Of a DNA stretch of 13,086 bases, positions 1 to 7,883 are shown in pieces. Made by a program: the position numbers and the translations under genes. The notes beneath the pieces are model-generated. The model ran no database searches. It was not told the DNA's origin and saw only the letters and a list, made by a program, of their open reading frames with translations. This DNA is from UBA4658 sp002405485 (lineage in GTDB: Bacteria; Planctomycetota; Phycisphaerae; Phycisphaerales; UBA1924), in the NCBI GenBank assembly GCA_036823255.1, contig DAISGC010000101.1, positions 1-13,086 of the forward strand. The letters are read 5' to 3'. Position 1 is the first letter of the stretch. Each line of letters starts with the position of its first letter.

Positions 1-128
1 TGGCGTCACGGTCGCAGGCGGGGATGCCCGGGGTGCGTGCGAATAAGCGCGATCGGACGCCGTCGAGTCGTGGGCGGGGGTAGGGTGCGGCGGTGGTCGA
101 GGGGGAGCGGGGGGGGATCAGGTGGGGA

Positions 129-1637
<1,509 letters not shown>

Positions 1638-1644
1638 CGGAGTG

Positions 1645-1650
1645 ATGCTA
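1645..1650 (-). promoter_or_regulatory. Candidate -10 hexamer of thrC (leaderless start)
   Basis: The minus strand reads TAGCAT, then seven bases (cactccg), then the thrC ATG at 1637. There is no Shine-Dalgarno sequence between them. The geometry matches a TANNNT -10 element whose transcript starts at or next to the start codon. I see no recognisable -35 element. The call is an inference, strengthened by the same arrangement at three other genes in this window. Confidence 0.45.
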
Positions 1651-1705
1651 TCGGCGTGGGGCGTGGGGATCTGAGCGCGGGCGATCCGGGAGCGTGGAAA
1701 TGGAG

Positions 1706-1737
1706 AGCGGCGGCGCTCCTCCTTGAACGCCGCCGCT
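1706..1737 (-). terminator. GC-rich hairpin downstream of the HDOD gene
   Basis: A perfect 10-bp inverted repeat (AGCGGCGGCG and CGCCGCCGCT) encloses a 12-base loop. It lies about 50 bases past the HDOD stop codon and before the thrC start on the same strand. Read on the minus strand it is followed by ctctccattt rather than a clear T run. It could be a weak intrinsic terminator, a 3'-end stabilising stem, or a chance product of high GC. Confidence 0.35.
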
Positions 1738-1785
1738 TCACACACAGGATCGGAGGATGTCTGCTTGTGTCTGGCGTGCGGAAGG

Positions 1786-2670
1786 TCAGCCCATCATGGC
1801 CATGACTTCCTGGACGCGATCGGGGAGCTTCTGGCGGATCTGCTCGACGGCGTCGCTGGTGAGCTTGAGTTCATCGAGGACGGCGGCGTCGACATCGGTG
1901 GACATGACGTCGAGGCGGAACCCGCCGGGGACGCCGGCGGCGATGCGGTCGGCGATGTGAACGATGCAGACGAGTGTTCGGAGTTCCTTGGCGAGTTCGA
2001 GGGGCCTGTGGTGGTAGCCGGTGACGAGGGCGAAGTTCTTGGGGAACTTCCACTTCTCGCAGAGGCCCTGTCCGAAGTCCTGGTGGGTTGCGCCGAAGAC
2101 TTCGGCCTCAACCTCGAGCCAGTCGGCGGTGGGGATGCCGTTGGTGTCGGGCTTGACGCGGCCGACAACCTCGATGAGGCGGTGGCGGTCGTACTGGATC
2201 TCGACGATGACGCCGATGTCGTGGATGAGACCGGCGAGGAAGCACTCGTCGGCGAACCCGACCTTCAGATGATCGGCGATCATCTTGCAGGCGGTCGCGG
2301 TGGAGATGGAGTGGTTCCAGAGGTCCTTGGCGCTTAAGTCGGGGGTGAGCGACCCGCCGCGGAAGAGCTTGGCGAGCGAGGCGGCGATAGCGATGTTCTT
2401 GACGGCGTTGAGCCCGAGGAGCACGATGGCGCGATTGATCGAGCCGATCTGCCCGGGCAGGCCGTAGAAGGCCGAGTTGACGACCTTGAGGATTCGGGAG
2501 CAGAGCGCGGGGTCGTTGGAGATGACCTTGTTCAGGTCCTGGGCGGTGGAGTTCGGGCTCTCGACGAGCTCGATGATCTTGAGCGTGATCTCGGGCAGGG
2601 TCGCGATGTGCGAGATCTCGCGAATCGCGTTCGCGACGGCCTGCTCACGGGTCATGGGCTGAACGGTCAT
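1786..2670 (-). CDS. HDOD domain-containing protein
   Basis: A 294-residue cytoplasmic protein filled by one HDOD domain (about residues 15-230), a relative of HD phosphohydrolases found in bacterial signalling proteins that control motility, cell cycle or secondary messengers. Family hallmarks are visible: an N-terminal LPEITLKIIELVESPN stretch, then SNDPALCSRILKVVNSAFYG, then LLGLNAVKNI. It keeps several HD-like positions: His120 in LWNHS, His150-Asp151 in GLIHDIG, His196 in GATHQDFG and the HH pair at 220-221. No GYP motif, receiver or output domain is attached, so the partner and target are unknown. The start at 2670 is set by GGAGG four bases upstream. A further in-frame ATG at residue 6 is less well placed. 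Longer upstream starts are proline/alanine-rich and overlap the epimerase gene. Whether it is catalytic or only a protein-binding module cannot be told. Confidence 0.9.
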   Translation of the reverse strand: MTVQPMTREQAVANAIREISHIATLPEITLKIIELVESPNSTAQDLNKVISNDPALCSRILKVVNSAFYGLPGQIGSINRAIVLLGLNAVKNIAIAASLAKLFRGGSLTPDLSAKDLWNHSISTATACKMIADHLKVGFADECFLAGLIHDIGVIVEIQYDRHRLIEVVGRVKPDTNGIPTADWLEVEAEVFGATHQDFGQGLCEKWKFPKNFALVTGYHHRPLELAKELRTLVCIVHIADRIAAGVPGGFRLDVMSTDVDAAVLDELKLTSDAVEQIRQKLPDRVQEVMAMMG

Positions 2671-2703
2671 AACGCCTCCGGAAACTGTTCGTGTTGCATC
2701 GAT

Positions 2704-2721
2704 CGGACCGTTCAAGGTCCG
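2704..2721. promoter_or_regulatory. Inverted repeat in the HDOD 5' region
   Basis: A perfect inverted repeat with six-base arms CGGACC and GGTCCG around a six-base centre (GTTCAA on the plus strand). It lies 34-51 bases before the HDOD start codon, between the epimerase and HDOD genes. It could be an operator or a small leader hairpin. No regulator is identifiable from the window. Confidence 0.3.
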
Positions 2722-2763
2722 GCTTGCGTGAGAGCGGGGGGAAATCGATGCGATGGGGCAGAT

Positions 2764-2778
2764 CCCGCGCGGCGCGGG
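2764..2778 (-). terminator. GC-only stem after the epimerase gene
   Basis: CCCGCGC and GCGCGGG are perfect inverted arms around one base, so a hairpin would have a 6-bp stem and a 3-base loop. It lies about 35 bases past the stop codon of the NeuC-like gene on the minus strand. No T run follows, so an intrinsic terminator is only a weak possibility. Confidence 0.2.
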
Positions 2779-2812
2779 TGGAGGCGGGGCGCCGGCGACG
2801 GCGGGGAGGGTC

Positions 2813-4168
2813 TCAATAACTGTTGCGTTTGCGGAGCAGGGCGGGGTCTCGAGGGTTGGTTTCGGCGAGGAGTGCGGCGATGCGGGGGCCGGCGCGGCCG
2901 TCGCCGAAGCGGGTGGAGGGACTGAGGGCGCCGGCCAGGCGATCGGCATGGCGGATCTTCCGGACCACGCCGATGGTGTCCATGGGGTCGGCGTGGACGA
3001 CGTTTGAATCGTGCTCTCGTCCGGACTGGCGTGCACCGAGGTTGAGGGCGGGGACGCCAATCGCCGCGCACTCGATCAGGCCAGCGGAGGAGTTGCCCAT
3101 CAGGAATCCGCGTCGCTTGGCGGCCATGCGTTTGAGCAGCGCGATGAACACGGGGCGAGGGAGATGATCGACGACCGGCCAGCCGCAGTACCGTGAGACT
3201 TTGGTCCACTGTTCGGTGATCTGTTCGTGTCCGGGATCGTGGTTGGGCTGCAGGAACAGGCCTCGCGGCCCGACTCCGCCGCAGGGGGTGGTTCCGGTGT
3301 TCTGGCATGCGCCCAGTGGCGGCTCGTCGTCAAGGCAGGACGTCGCCATGAACGCGAACTGAGCGAATCGTCTCTCGTGGTCGGCGGCCTCAAGGAACGG
3401 GAGGTGTGCGGCGGCAGAGGCGCGCGGCGGTCTGGCGCCGGAGAGCATTGCGCTGGCCCGGGTGGCTTGGTTCGCGGGAGCACGCATGGTGAGACTCGCG
3501 TGTCCGGTCGGATGCAGGAGCATGATGACGCGAGGATCGCCGTACTTGCGAGCGTCGCGGTCGTTCATCGGCCGGATGCTGTCCAGCCCGTCGATCGCGG
3601 GCGAACCGGTCACGTGCACGTGGTCTTTGGGTTCACCCATTCTGACGATGCGTTGTGCGCTCAGCGTGGTTGCGGCGCAGTGGAGGTGGGCGAGCTTGGT
3701 GATGGCGTGGCGCATGGCTTCGTCGGCGATGCCCTCGGCGCGGTCGCCGCCGTGGATGTGGCAGACGGCGATGCCGGCGATGCTCGCCGCGCTGGCGGCG
3801 GCGAAGGCTTCGATGCGGTCGCCGAGGACGACGACCCAGTCGGGTTTCAGTTTTCTGAACGCGATTGCGAAGCCCTGCATGCCGCGTGCGGTAGCGGCGG
3901 CGTGATCCAGGCGTCCGCGGTCGAGCGTTCGCTGCATGGGGACGCGGGCGGCGACGCGGTACGACTGTTCAACCTCGCGCATGGTGAGCGCGGGTTTCAG
4001 GAGGTGTTCGCCGGCGACCACGATCAGGAGTTCGAGGGCTCGGTGCTTGCTGACGGCGTCCATCACGGGGCGCAGCAGGCCGAACTCGGAGCGTGAGCCG
4101 GTGACGATGAGCACGCGTTTCCGCGGCGTTGCCTGCGTCGGGCGCCGAGTTCTGCGGGCTTTGGGCAT
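2813..4168 (-). CDS. neuC: NeuC-like UDP-N-acetylglucosamine 2-epimerase (hydrolysing)
   Basis: A 451-residue cytoplasmic GT-B-fold enzyme of the UDP-GlcNAc 2-epimerase family. The hydrolysing NeuC branch releases N-acetylmannosamine and UDP for sialic or legionaminic acid synthesis. Visible landmarks are the N-terminal VLIVTGSRSEFGLLRPVM (19-36), VLGDRIEAFAAA (114-125), CHIHGGDRAEG (136-145) followed by DEAMRHAITKLAHLH (149-163), HVTGSPAIDGL (185-195), QPNHDPG (307-313) and GNSSAGLIECAAIGVPALNLG (358-378). The family is usually near 370-390 residues. The excess lies in an alanine/arginine-rich insertion between about 222 and 300, before QPNHDPG. The start at 4168 follows TATGCT plus seven bases; an in-frame ATG at 4180 would fall inside that hexamer. 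No sialic acid synthase or cytidylyltransferase gene is nearby, so the product sugar is unproven. The gene symbol is by family resemblance only. Confidence 0.85.
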   Translation of the reverse strand: MPKARRTRRPTQATPRKRVLIVTGSRSEFGLLRPVMDAVSKHRALELLIVVAGEHLLKPALTMREVEQSYRVAARVPMQRTLDRGRLDHAAATARGMQGFAIAFRKLKPDWVVVLGDRIEAFAAASAASIAGIAVCHIHGGDRAEGIADEAMRHAITKLAHLHCAATTLSAQRIVRMGEPKDHVHVTGSPAIDGLDSIRPMNDRDARKYGDPRVIMLLHPTGHASLTMRAPANQATRASAMLSGARPPRASAAAHLPFLEAADHERRFAQFAFMATSCLDDEPPLGACQNTGTTPCGGVGPRGLFLQPNHDPGHEQITEQWTKVSRYCGWPVVDHLPRPVFIALLKRMAAKRRGFLMGNSSAGLIECAAIGVPALNLGARQSGREHDSNVVHADPMDTIGVVRKIRHADRLAGALSPSTRFGDGRAGPRIAALLAETNPRDPALLRKRNSY

Positions 4169-4211
4169 GGGGCACAGCATATGGGCTGCTGAACCATGTA
4201 CGATGCGTTCC
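4169..4211. promoter_or_regulatory. Compact divergent promoter pair, both apparently leaderless
   Basis: The minus strand carries TATGCT (4176-4181) seven bases before the epimerase ATG at 4168. The plus strand carries TACGAT (4199-4204) seven bases before a GTG at 4212. The hexamers are separated by 17 bases, so each occupies the position where a -35 element of the other would be expected. Polymerase could hardly use both at once. The hexamers and spacings are seen directly; promoter function is inferred. Confidence 0.45.
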
Positions 4212-4916
4212 GTGGAAGCGACCGGATCCGCGACACCTCCGCCGCCCGACCGTCGGCCGATCGCCGCGAGGGATCATGCGCTCTGGCGCGCTGTGGCGGG
4301 GTGGCTGGTTGTGCGCGGGGTGTCTGCGAACGTCATCAGCATCGTGGGGATGCTTGCGTGCGTGATTGCGGGGGGGTGTCTGGCGTTTACGGCGCATGCA
4401 TCCGGGTTGGCGGAGCGTGGGCTGTGGATTGCGGCTGGGGTGCTGGTGCCGTTTCGCCTGGTGTGCAACATGCTGGACGGGATGGTGGCGATCGGTCGTG
4501 GGGAGTCCTCGGCGGTGGGCGAGTTGTACAACGAGATACCGGATCGGCTGAGCGACATGGCGGCGCTCGTGGGGCTCGGGTTTGCCGCGGCCGCCCATCC
4601 GACGCTCGGCGTGTTTGCGGCGGCGCTGGCGGTGCTGGTGGCGTATGTGCGTGCTGCGGCGAAGGTGGCGGGTGCGAGGCAGGACTATTGCGGGCCGATG
4701 GCGAAGCAGCAGCGGATGGTGGTGGTGATCGCGGTCTGTCTGTGGATGGGGTGTGTTCCCGTGGACTGGCGCACGATGGGGGATCGCTCGATCGCGGGGA
4801 TCCCGCTCAGCGTGCCGAACGTGGGGCTGATGGTCATCGCGATCGGGAGCGTGATCACCGTTGTTCGGCGAGTGCGTCGTGCGGCGGCGGAGCTGAGCGG
4901 CTCGCCGCGCCGGTAG
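4212..4916 (+). CDS. CDP-alcohol phosphatidyltransferase family membrane protein
   Basis: A protein of 234 residues that should transfer a phosphatidyl group from CDP-diacylglycerol to an alcohol in the cytoplasmic membrane. The family motif D-x2-DG-x2-AR-x8-G-x3-D-x3-D is present with exact spacing but altered residues: N86-x2-D89-G90-x2-A93-I94-x8-G103-x3-N107-x3-D111, plus D115. Two of the four canonical aspartates are therefore asparagines and the Arg is Ile. I recall similar NxxDG/LYNExPDR motifs in homologues of E. coli YnbA, so this may be a distinct subfamily. Several hydrophobic segments follow (about 32-60, 70-85, 115-160, 175-195 and 205-225). The acceptor alcohol is unknown. The start is GTG 4212 if the TACGAT promoter is real. 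ATG 4203 would add three residues but overlaps that hexamer. The gene is followed after nine bases by cdsA. Confidence 0.85.
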   Translation: MEATGSATPPPPDRRPIAARDHALWRAVAGWLVVRGVSANVISIVGMLACVIAGGCLAFTAHASGLAERGLWIAAGVLVPFRLVCNMLDGMVAIGRGESSAVGELYNEIPDRLSDMAALVGLGFAAAAHPTLGVFAAALAVLVAYVRAAAKVAGARQDYCGPMAKQQRMVVVIAVCLWMGCVPVDWRTMGDRSIAGIPLSVPNVGLMVIAIGSVITVVRRVRRAAAELSGSPRR

Positions 4917-4919
4917 ACT
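4914..4919 (+). promoter_or_regulatory. Candidate -10 hexamer of cdsA overlapping the upstream stop codon
   Basis: TAGACT ends six bases before the cdsA ATG at 4926, and its first three bases are the TAG stop codon of the preceding gene. No Shine-Dalgarno sequence lies in the nine-base gap. This suggests that cdsA can be transcribed on its own from a leaderless start in addition to any readthrough from upstream. It could be coincidence. Confidence 0.35.
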
Positions 4920-4925
4920 CCTGCC

Positions 4926-5945
4926 ATGCTCACGCTTGCCAGCGCCACTCTGCCGCCGATGTTCGGGCTTGACGGCTCGCTGGATGATCCTGGGGTGCGT
5001 GTGGTGCTTGTGGTGATTGGCGGCCTGCTGGCGGGGGCGGCGCTCATCATCGGCGTGCTCGTGGCCACTGCGCGTGTGGGGCCGGAGATGCGATCGGAGC
5101 TAGTCAAGCGGACGCTGGCGTGGGGGGTGATGGCTCCGCTGGTGGGCGTGCCGATCGTGCTTGGGAAGCTGCCGACGACGCTGATGGTGACGGTGATCGG
5201 GCTGCTGTGCTATCGGGAGTTTGCGCGAGCGACGGGGCTGTTTCGGGACAAGGTGATGTCCGGGCTTGTGGCGGTGGGGATCATTCTGTTCAACTTTGCG
5301 GCGCTCGATCACTGGTATGGGCTGTGGCAGGCGCTGGCGCCGCTGTGGCTGATGGTGCTGGCGGCGAGCGCGATCGGGCGGGATCAGCCGAAGGGGTACA
5401 TCCAGCGTGTGGGGCTGAGCGTGTTCAGCGTGCTGCTGTTCGGGGCGTGTCTGTCGCATCTGAGCTATGTGGCGAACGAGCCGACGTATCGGGCGCCGAT
5501 GCTGCTGCTGATGATCGCGGTGGGGATGAACGACGTGTTCGCGTTCTGCGTCGGGAAGCTCGTGGGAGGGCCGAAGCTGAGGCCGAACACGAGCCCTGGG
5601 AAGACGATCTCGGGCGCGGTGGGGGCGGTCGTGCTGACGACGGCGCTCGGGGTGGTGCTTGGGTCGCGGGTGCTGAGCGGGGAGCTGGCCTCGATGGCGC
5701 ACCTGATCACGATGGGCGTGCTGGTGAGCGTGGCGGGGATTCTTGGTGATCTGATGGTGTCGAGCGTGAAGCGTGACGTTGGGATCAAGGACATGGGGAA
5801 CGTCATACCTGGTCATGGCGGGGTGCTGGACCGGGTGAACAGCTTGCTGCTTGCGGCGCCGGCGATCTTTCACTACGTGATGTACTTCCGCGGGATCGGC
5901 GAGGGCGAGCCGACGCGTGTGCTGACGAGGATGCTGCTTGGCTGA
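4926..5945 (+). CDS. cdsA: Phosphatidate cytidylyltransferase (CdsA family)
   Basis: A 339-residue polytopic membrane enzyme that makes CDP-diacylglycerol from phosphatidate and CTP, the substrate of the phosphatidyltransferase encoded just upstream. The CdsA signature lies at residues 279-305: S-S-V-K-R, then K288-D289, then G-H-G-G (296-299) and D302-R303-V-N305. Every position of the signature as I know it matches except the last, which is Asn instead of Asp. A second conserved stretch, NTSPGKTISGAVGA, lies at about 222-235. The protein is mostly hydrophobic helices (about 25-45, 58-97, 113-125, 135-152, 167-183 and 234-275). The family is normally about 270-310 residues, so the N-terminal region is slightly long. 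It pairs with the upstream and downstream lipid genes. A second, housekeeping CdsA elsewhere in the genome cannot be excluded. Confidence 0.9.
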   Translation: MLTLASATLPPMFGLDGSLDDPGVRVVLVVIGGLLAGAALIIGVLVATARVGPEMRSELVKRTLAWGVMAPLVGVPIVLGKLPTTLMVTVIGLLCYREFARATGLFRDKVMSGLVAVGIILFNFAALDHWYGLWQALAPLWLMVLAASAIGRDQPKGYIQRVGLSVFSVLLFGACLSHLSYVANEPTYRAPMLLLMIAVGMNDVFAFCVGKLVGGPKLRPNTSPGKTISGAVGAVVLTTALGVVLGSRVLSGELASMAHLITMGVLVSVAGILGDLMVSSVKRDVGIKDMGNVIPGHGGVLDRVNSLLLAAPAIFHYVMYFRGIGEGEPTRVLTRMLLG

Positions 5946-5951
5946 GAGGTG

Positions 5952-6728
5952 ATGACCACCATGCCCGAGGCGGAGAAGCCGGACGATCGATCGACGGAGT
6001 CCACGGAGTCCGGGGGCGAGTGGTCGTATGCGCCGGCGAAGGATCACGGGCTGAGCGAGCTGGAGCGTGCGCGGAGCTACCGGCGTGAGGCGGGGCTGGT
6101 GTCGACGATGGGGCATCAGGCGTGGTGGGCGTGCGTGAAGGCGTATCTGGGTGTGTATCACCGGCTGGAGGTGCGCGGCGCGGAGCACATTCCCAAGGAG
6201 CCGCCGTTCGTGCTGGTGGCGAATCATGCGAGCCATCTGGACGCGCTGGTGCTGGCGGCGGTGCTGCCGATGCGGCTGCGGGACCGGGTGTTTCCGGTGG
6301 CGGCGGCGGACGTGTTCTTCGAGAGCGTGCCGGTGACGCTGTTTGCGTCGCTGATGCTGAATGCGTTGCCGATGCACAGGGCGAATCGAGGTCGGCATGC
6401 GCTCAAGGAGCTTCGGGAGCGGCTGATCGGCGAGCCGTGCGCGTTCATTCTGTTTCCGGAGGGTGCGCGGTCGCGGACGGGGGAGATGCTGCCTGTGAAG
6501 AGCGGGATCGGGATGATCGTGGCCGAGACGAGCGTGCCGGTGGTGCCGTGCTGGCTGGAGGGGTGTTTCGAGGCGATGCGGCCGAATCAGAAGCTGCCAC
6601 GGCCGCGGCGGATCCGGGTGCATGTCGGCTCTGCGGAGCGGTTTGCTGATGTGTCCAACGGGCGAGAGGGGTGGGATCGGGTGTCGGCGGTGCTGGAAGC
6701 GCGGATTCGGGGGCTTCGTCCGGGCTAG
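5952..6728 (+). CDS. 1-acylglycerol-3-phosphate O-acyltransferase (PlsC-like)
   Basis: A 258-residue acyltransferase expected to acylate lysophosphatidate to phosphatidate at the membrane, the step before CdsA. The catalytic HX4D motif is NHASHLD (His92, Asp97) and the glycerophosphate-binding motif is FPEGARSRTGEM (168-179). The VPVVPCWLEG stretch near 196-204 matches the family's last conserved block. The first 50 residues are polar and acidic, which is longer than in minimal PlsC proteins. The reading frame also allows GTG at 5949 and ATG at 5961. I choose ATG 5952, although the purine-rich GAGAGG upstream is closer than ideal, and 5961 remains possible. The gene follows cdsA by six bases, so it should be in the same transcript. 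The exact acyl acceptor is not shown by the sequence. Confidence 0.88.
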   Translation: MTTMPEAEKPDDRSTESTESGGEWSYAPAKDHGLSELERARSYRREAGLVSTMGHQAWWACVKAYLGVYHRLEVRGAEHIPKEPPFVLVANHASHLDALVLAAVLPMRLRDRVFPVAAADVFFESVPVTLFASLMLNALPMHRANRGRHALKELRERLIGEPCAFILFPEGARSRTGEMLPVKSGIGMIVAETSVPVVPCWLEGCFEAMRPNQKLPRPRRIRVHVGSAERFADVSNGREGWDRVSAVLEARIRGLRPG

Positions 6729-6780
6729 GTGCGTGGGGTTTGCGTCGGGGTGCGAAAGTCGCCGGCTTCTCGGACCGAAG

Positions 6781-6786
6781 TACACT
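6781..6786 (+). promoter_or_regulatory. Candidate -10 hexamer of the hom-lysC operon
   Basis: TACACT lies 53 bases before the hom ATG in the 111-base gap after the acyltransferase gene. The same hexamer lies upstream of the accessory operon at 12106-12111 on the minus strand. A convincing -35 element is not seen. The implied leader is roughly 45 bases and contains GGAGA nine bases before the ATG. Confidence 0.3.
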
Positions 6787-6839
6787 TGGGGCCTTGGATG
6801 CGGCCGGGGAGGTCGGGTGCGGCATGGAGACGGTGATCG

Positions 6840-7868
6840 ATGCGGGTGTTGCTCGCCGGGTTTGGTTCCGTGGGTCGTGCCCTCGCCGGGCTGCTTGAGC
6901 GTCGGCGAGAGGAGCTGTACCGTCGGAGCGGGCTGTCGCTGAAGCTGGTGGGGGTGCTGGACTCGCAAGGGGCCGCGCTGAGCGAGCACGGGCTGGACGC
7001 GCGGACGCTGGTGGACGTGAAGTCGAGGACGGGGACGGTTGGGAACTATCCGACGTATGGGCTGAGGCGTGAGGACGAGCTTCGGCTGATCCGGGAGACG
7101 GCGGCGGACGTGTTCGTGGAGTCGACGCCGAGCACGCTGAACAATCCGATGCCGACGATGGAGCGATTGAAGGCGGCGATGGGGAGCCGCAAGCACGTGG
7201 TGAGCGTGAACAAGGCTCCGCTGGCGGTGGCGATGCCTGCGCTGGTGGAGCTGGCGCGGTTCAACCGGGTGCAGCTTCGGTATTCGGGGACGGTGGGCGC
7301 TGGGACGCCGGTGCTGGCGACGGCGCGGACGCTGAGCGCGGGGGATCGGATCCTGAAGGTGCGCGGGATCATGAACGGGACGACGAACTTCATTCTGTGG
7401 CGGATGACGGAGCAGGGGGAGAGCTACGCGGGCGCGCTGGCGGAGGCGACGCGGCTTGGGTACGCGGAGACGGATCCGAGCACGGACGTGGACGGTGTCG
7501 ACACGGCGACGAAGGTGGTGATCATCGCCAACGCGGCGCTGCGTCTGAACGCGACGGTGAAGGACGTGCGGATCGCGGGGATCCGGAACATCGAGGCGGG
7601 TGTGATCGAATCGGCGAAGGCGGCGGGGAGCGCGATCAAGCTCATCGGGGAGATCGACGCGGAGTCTCGGACGCTGAGCGTGTCGCCTCAGCGTGTGGAC
7701 CGGCATGGGCCGATGGACGTGCCCGCCGCGCTCAACGCGGTGCAGTTCGAGCTTGAGAACGCCGGACCGGTGACGCTGGTTGGGCGGGGCGCGGGCGGGC
7801 CGGAGACGGCGACGGCGATCCTTCGTGATCTGACGGATATCTGGCACGCGTCGGGCGCACACGTGTAA
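6840..7868 (+). CDS. hom: Homoserine dehydrogenase
   Basis: A 342-residue NAD(P)-dependent enzyme that reduces aspartate semialdehyde to homoserine in the cytoplasm. The nucleotide-binding GFGSVGRAL motif is at 7-15. SVNKAPLA (122-129) and GTVGAGTPVLATART (150-164) lead into the catalytic domain with GIMNGTTNFIL (176-186). Glu210, Asp221 and Lys225 in the GYAETDPS / DVDGVDTATK region have the same relative spacing as the catalytic Glu208, Asp219 and Lys223 that I recall for yeast homoserine dehydrogenase. The protein ends soon after the catalytic domain, with no C-terminal ACT domain, so it is the short form and probably lacks direct threonine feedback. Aspartate kinase follows 15 bases downstream and carries two ACT domains, which suggests that control is exerted there. 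The start has GGAGA nine bases upstream. Confidence 0.95.
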   Translation: MRVLLAGFGSVGRALAGLLERRREELYRRSGLSLKLVGVLDSQGAALSEHGLDARTLVDVKSRTGTVGNYPTYGLRREDELRLIRETAADVFVESTPSTLNNPMPTMERLKAAMGSRKHVVSVNKAPLAVAMPALVELARFNRVQLRYSGTVGAGTPVLATARTLSAGDRILKVRGIMNGTTNFILWRMTEQGESYAGALAEATRLGYAETDPSTDVDGVDTATKVVIIANAALRLNATVKDVRIAGIRNIEAGVIESAKAAGSAIKLIGEIDAESRTLSVSPQRVDRHGPMDVPAALNAVQFELENAGPVTLVGRGAGGPETATAILRDLTDIWHASGAHV

Positions 7869-7883
7869 GGCGAAGCACCATCC

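Noticed and set aside
1..128. A possible gene in the first 128 bases
   Set aside because: I see no start with a ribosome site or hexamer and no domain-like translation on either strand. It appears to be G-rich intergenic sequence past thrC.
1638..1745. A longer thrC starting at 1745
   Set aside because: The extra 36 residues are not family-like, they overlap the hairpin at 1706-1737, and the start at 1637 has a promoter-like hexamer at the right distance.
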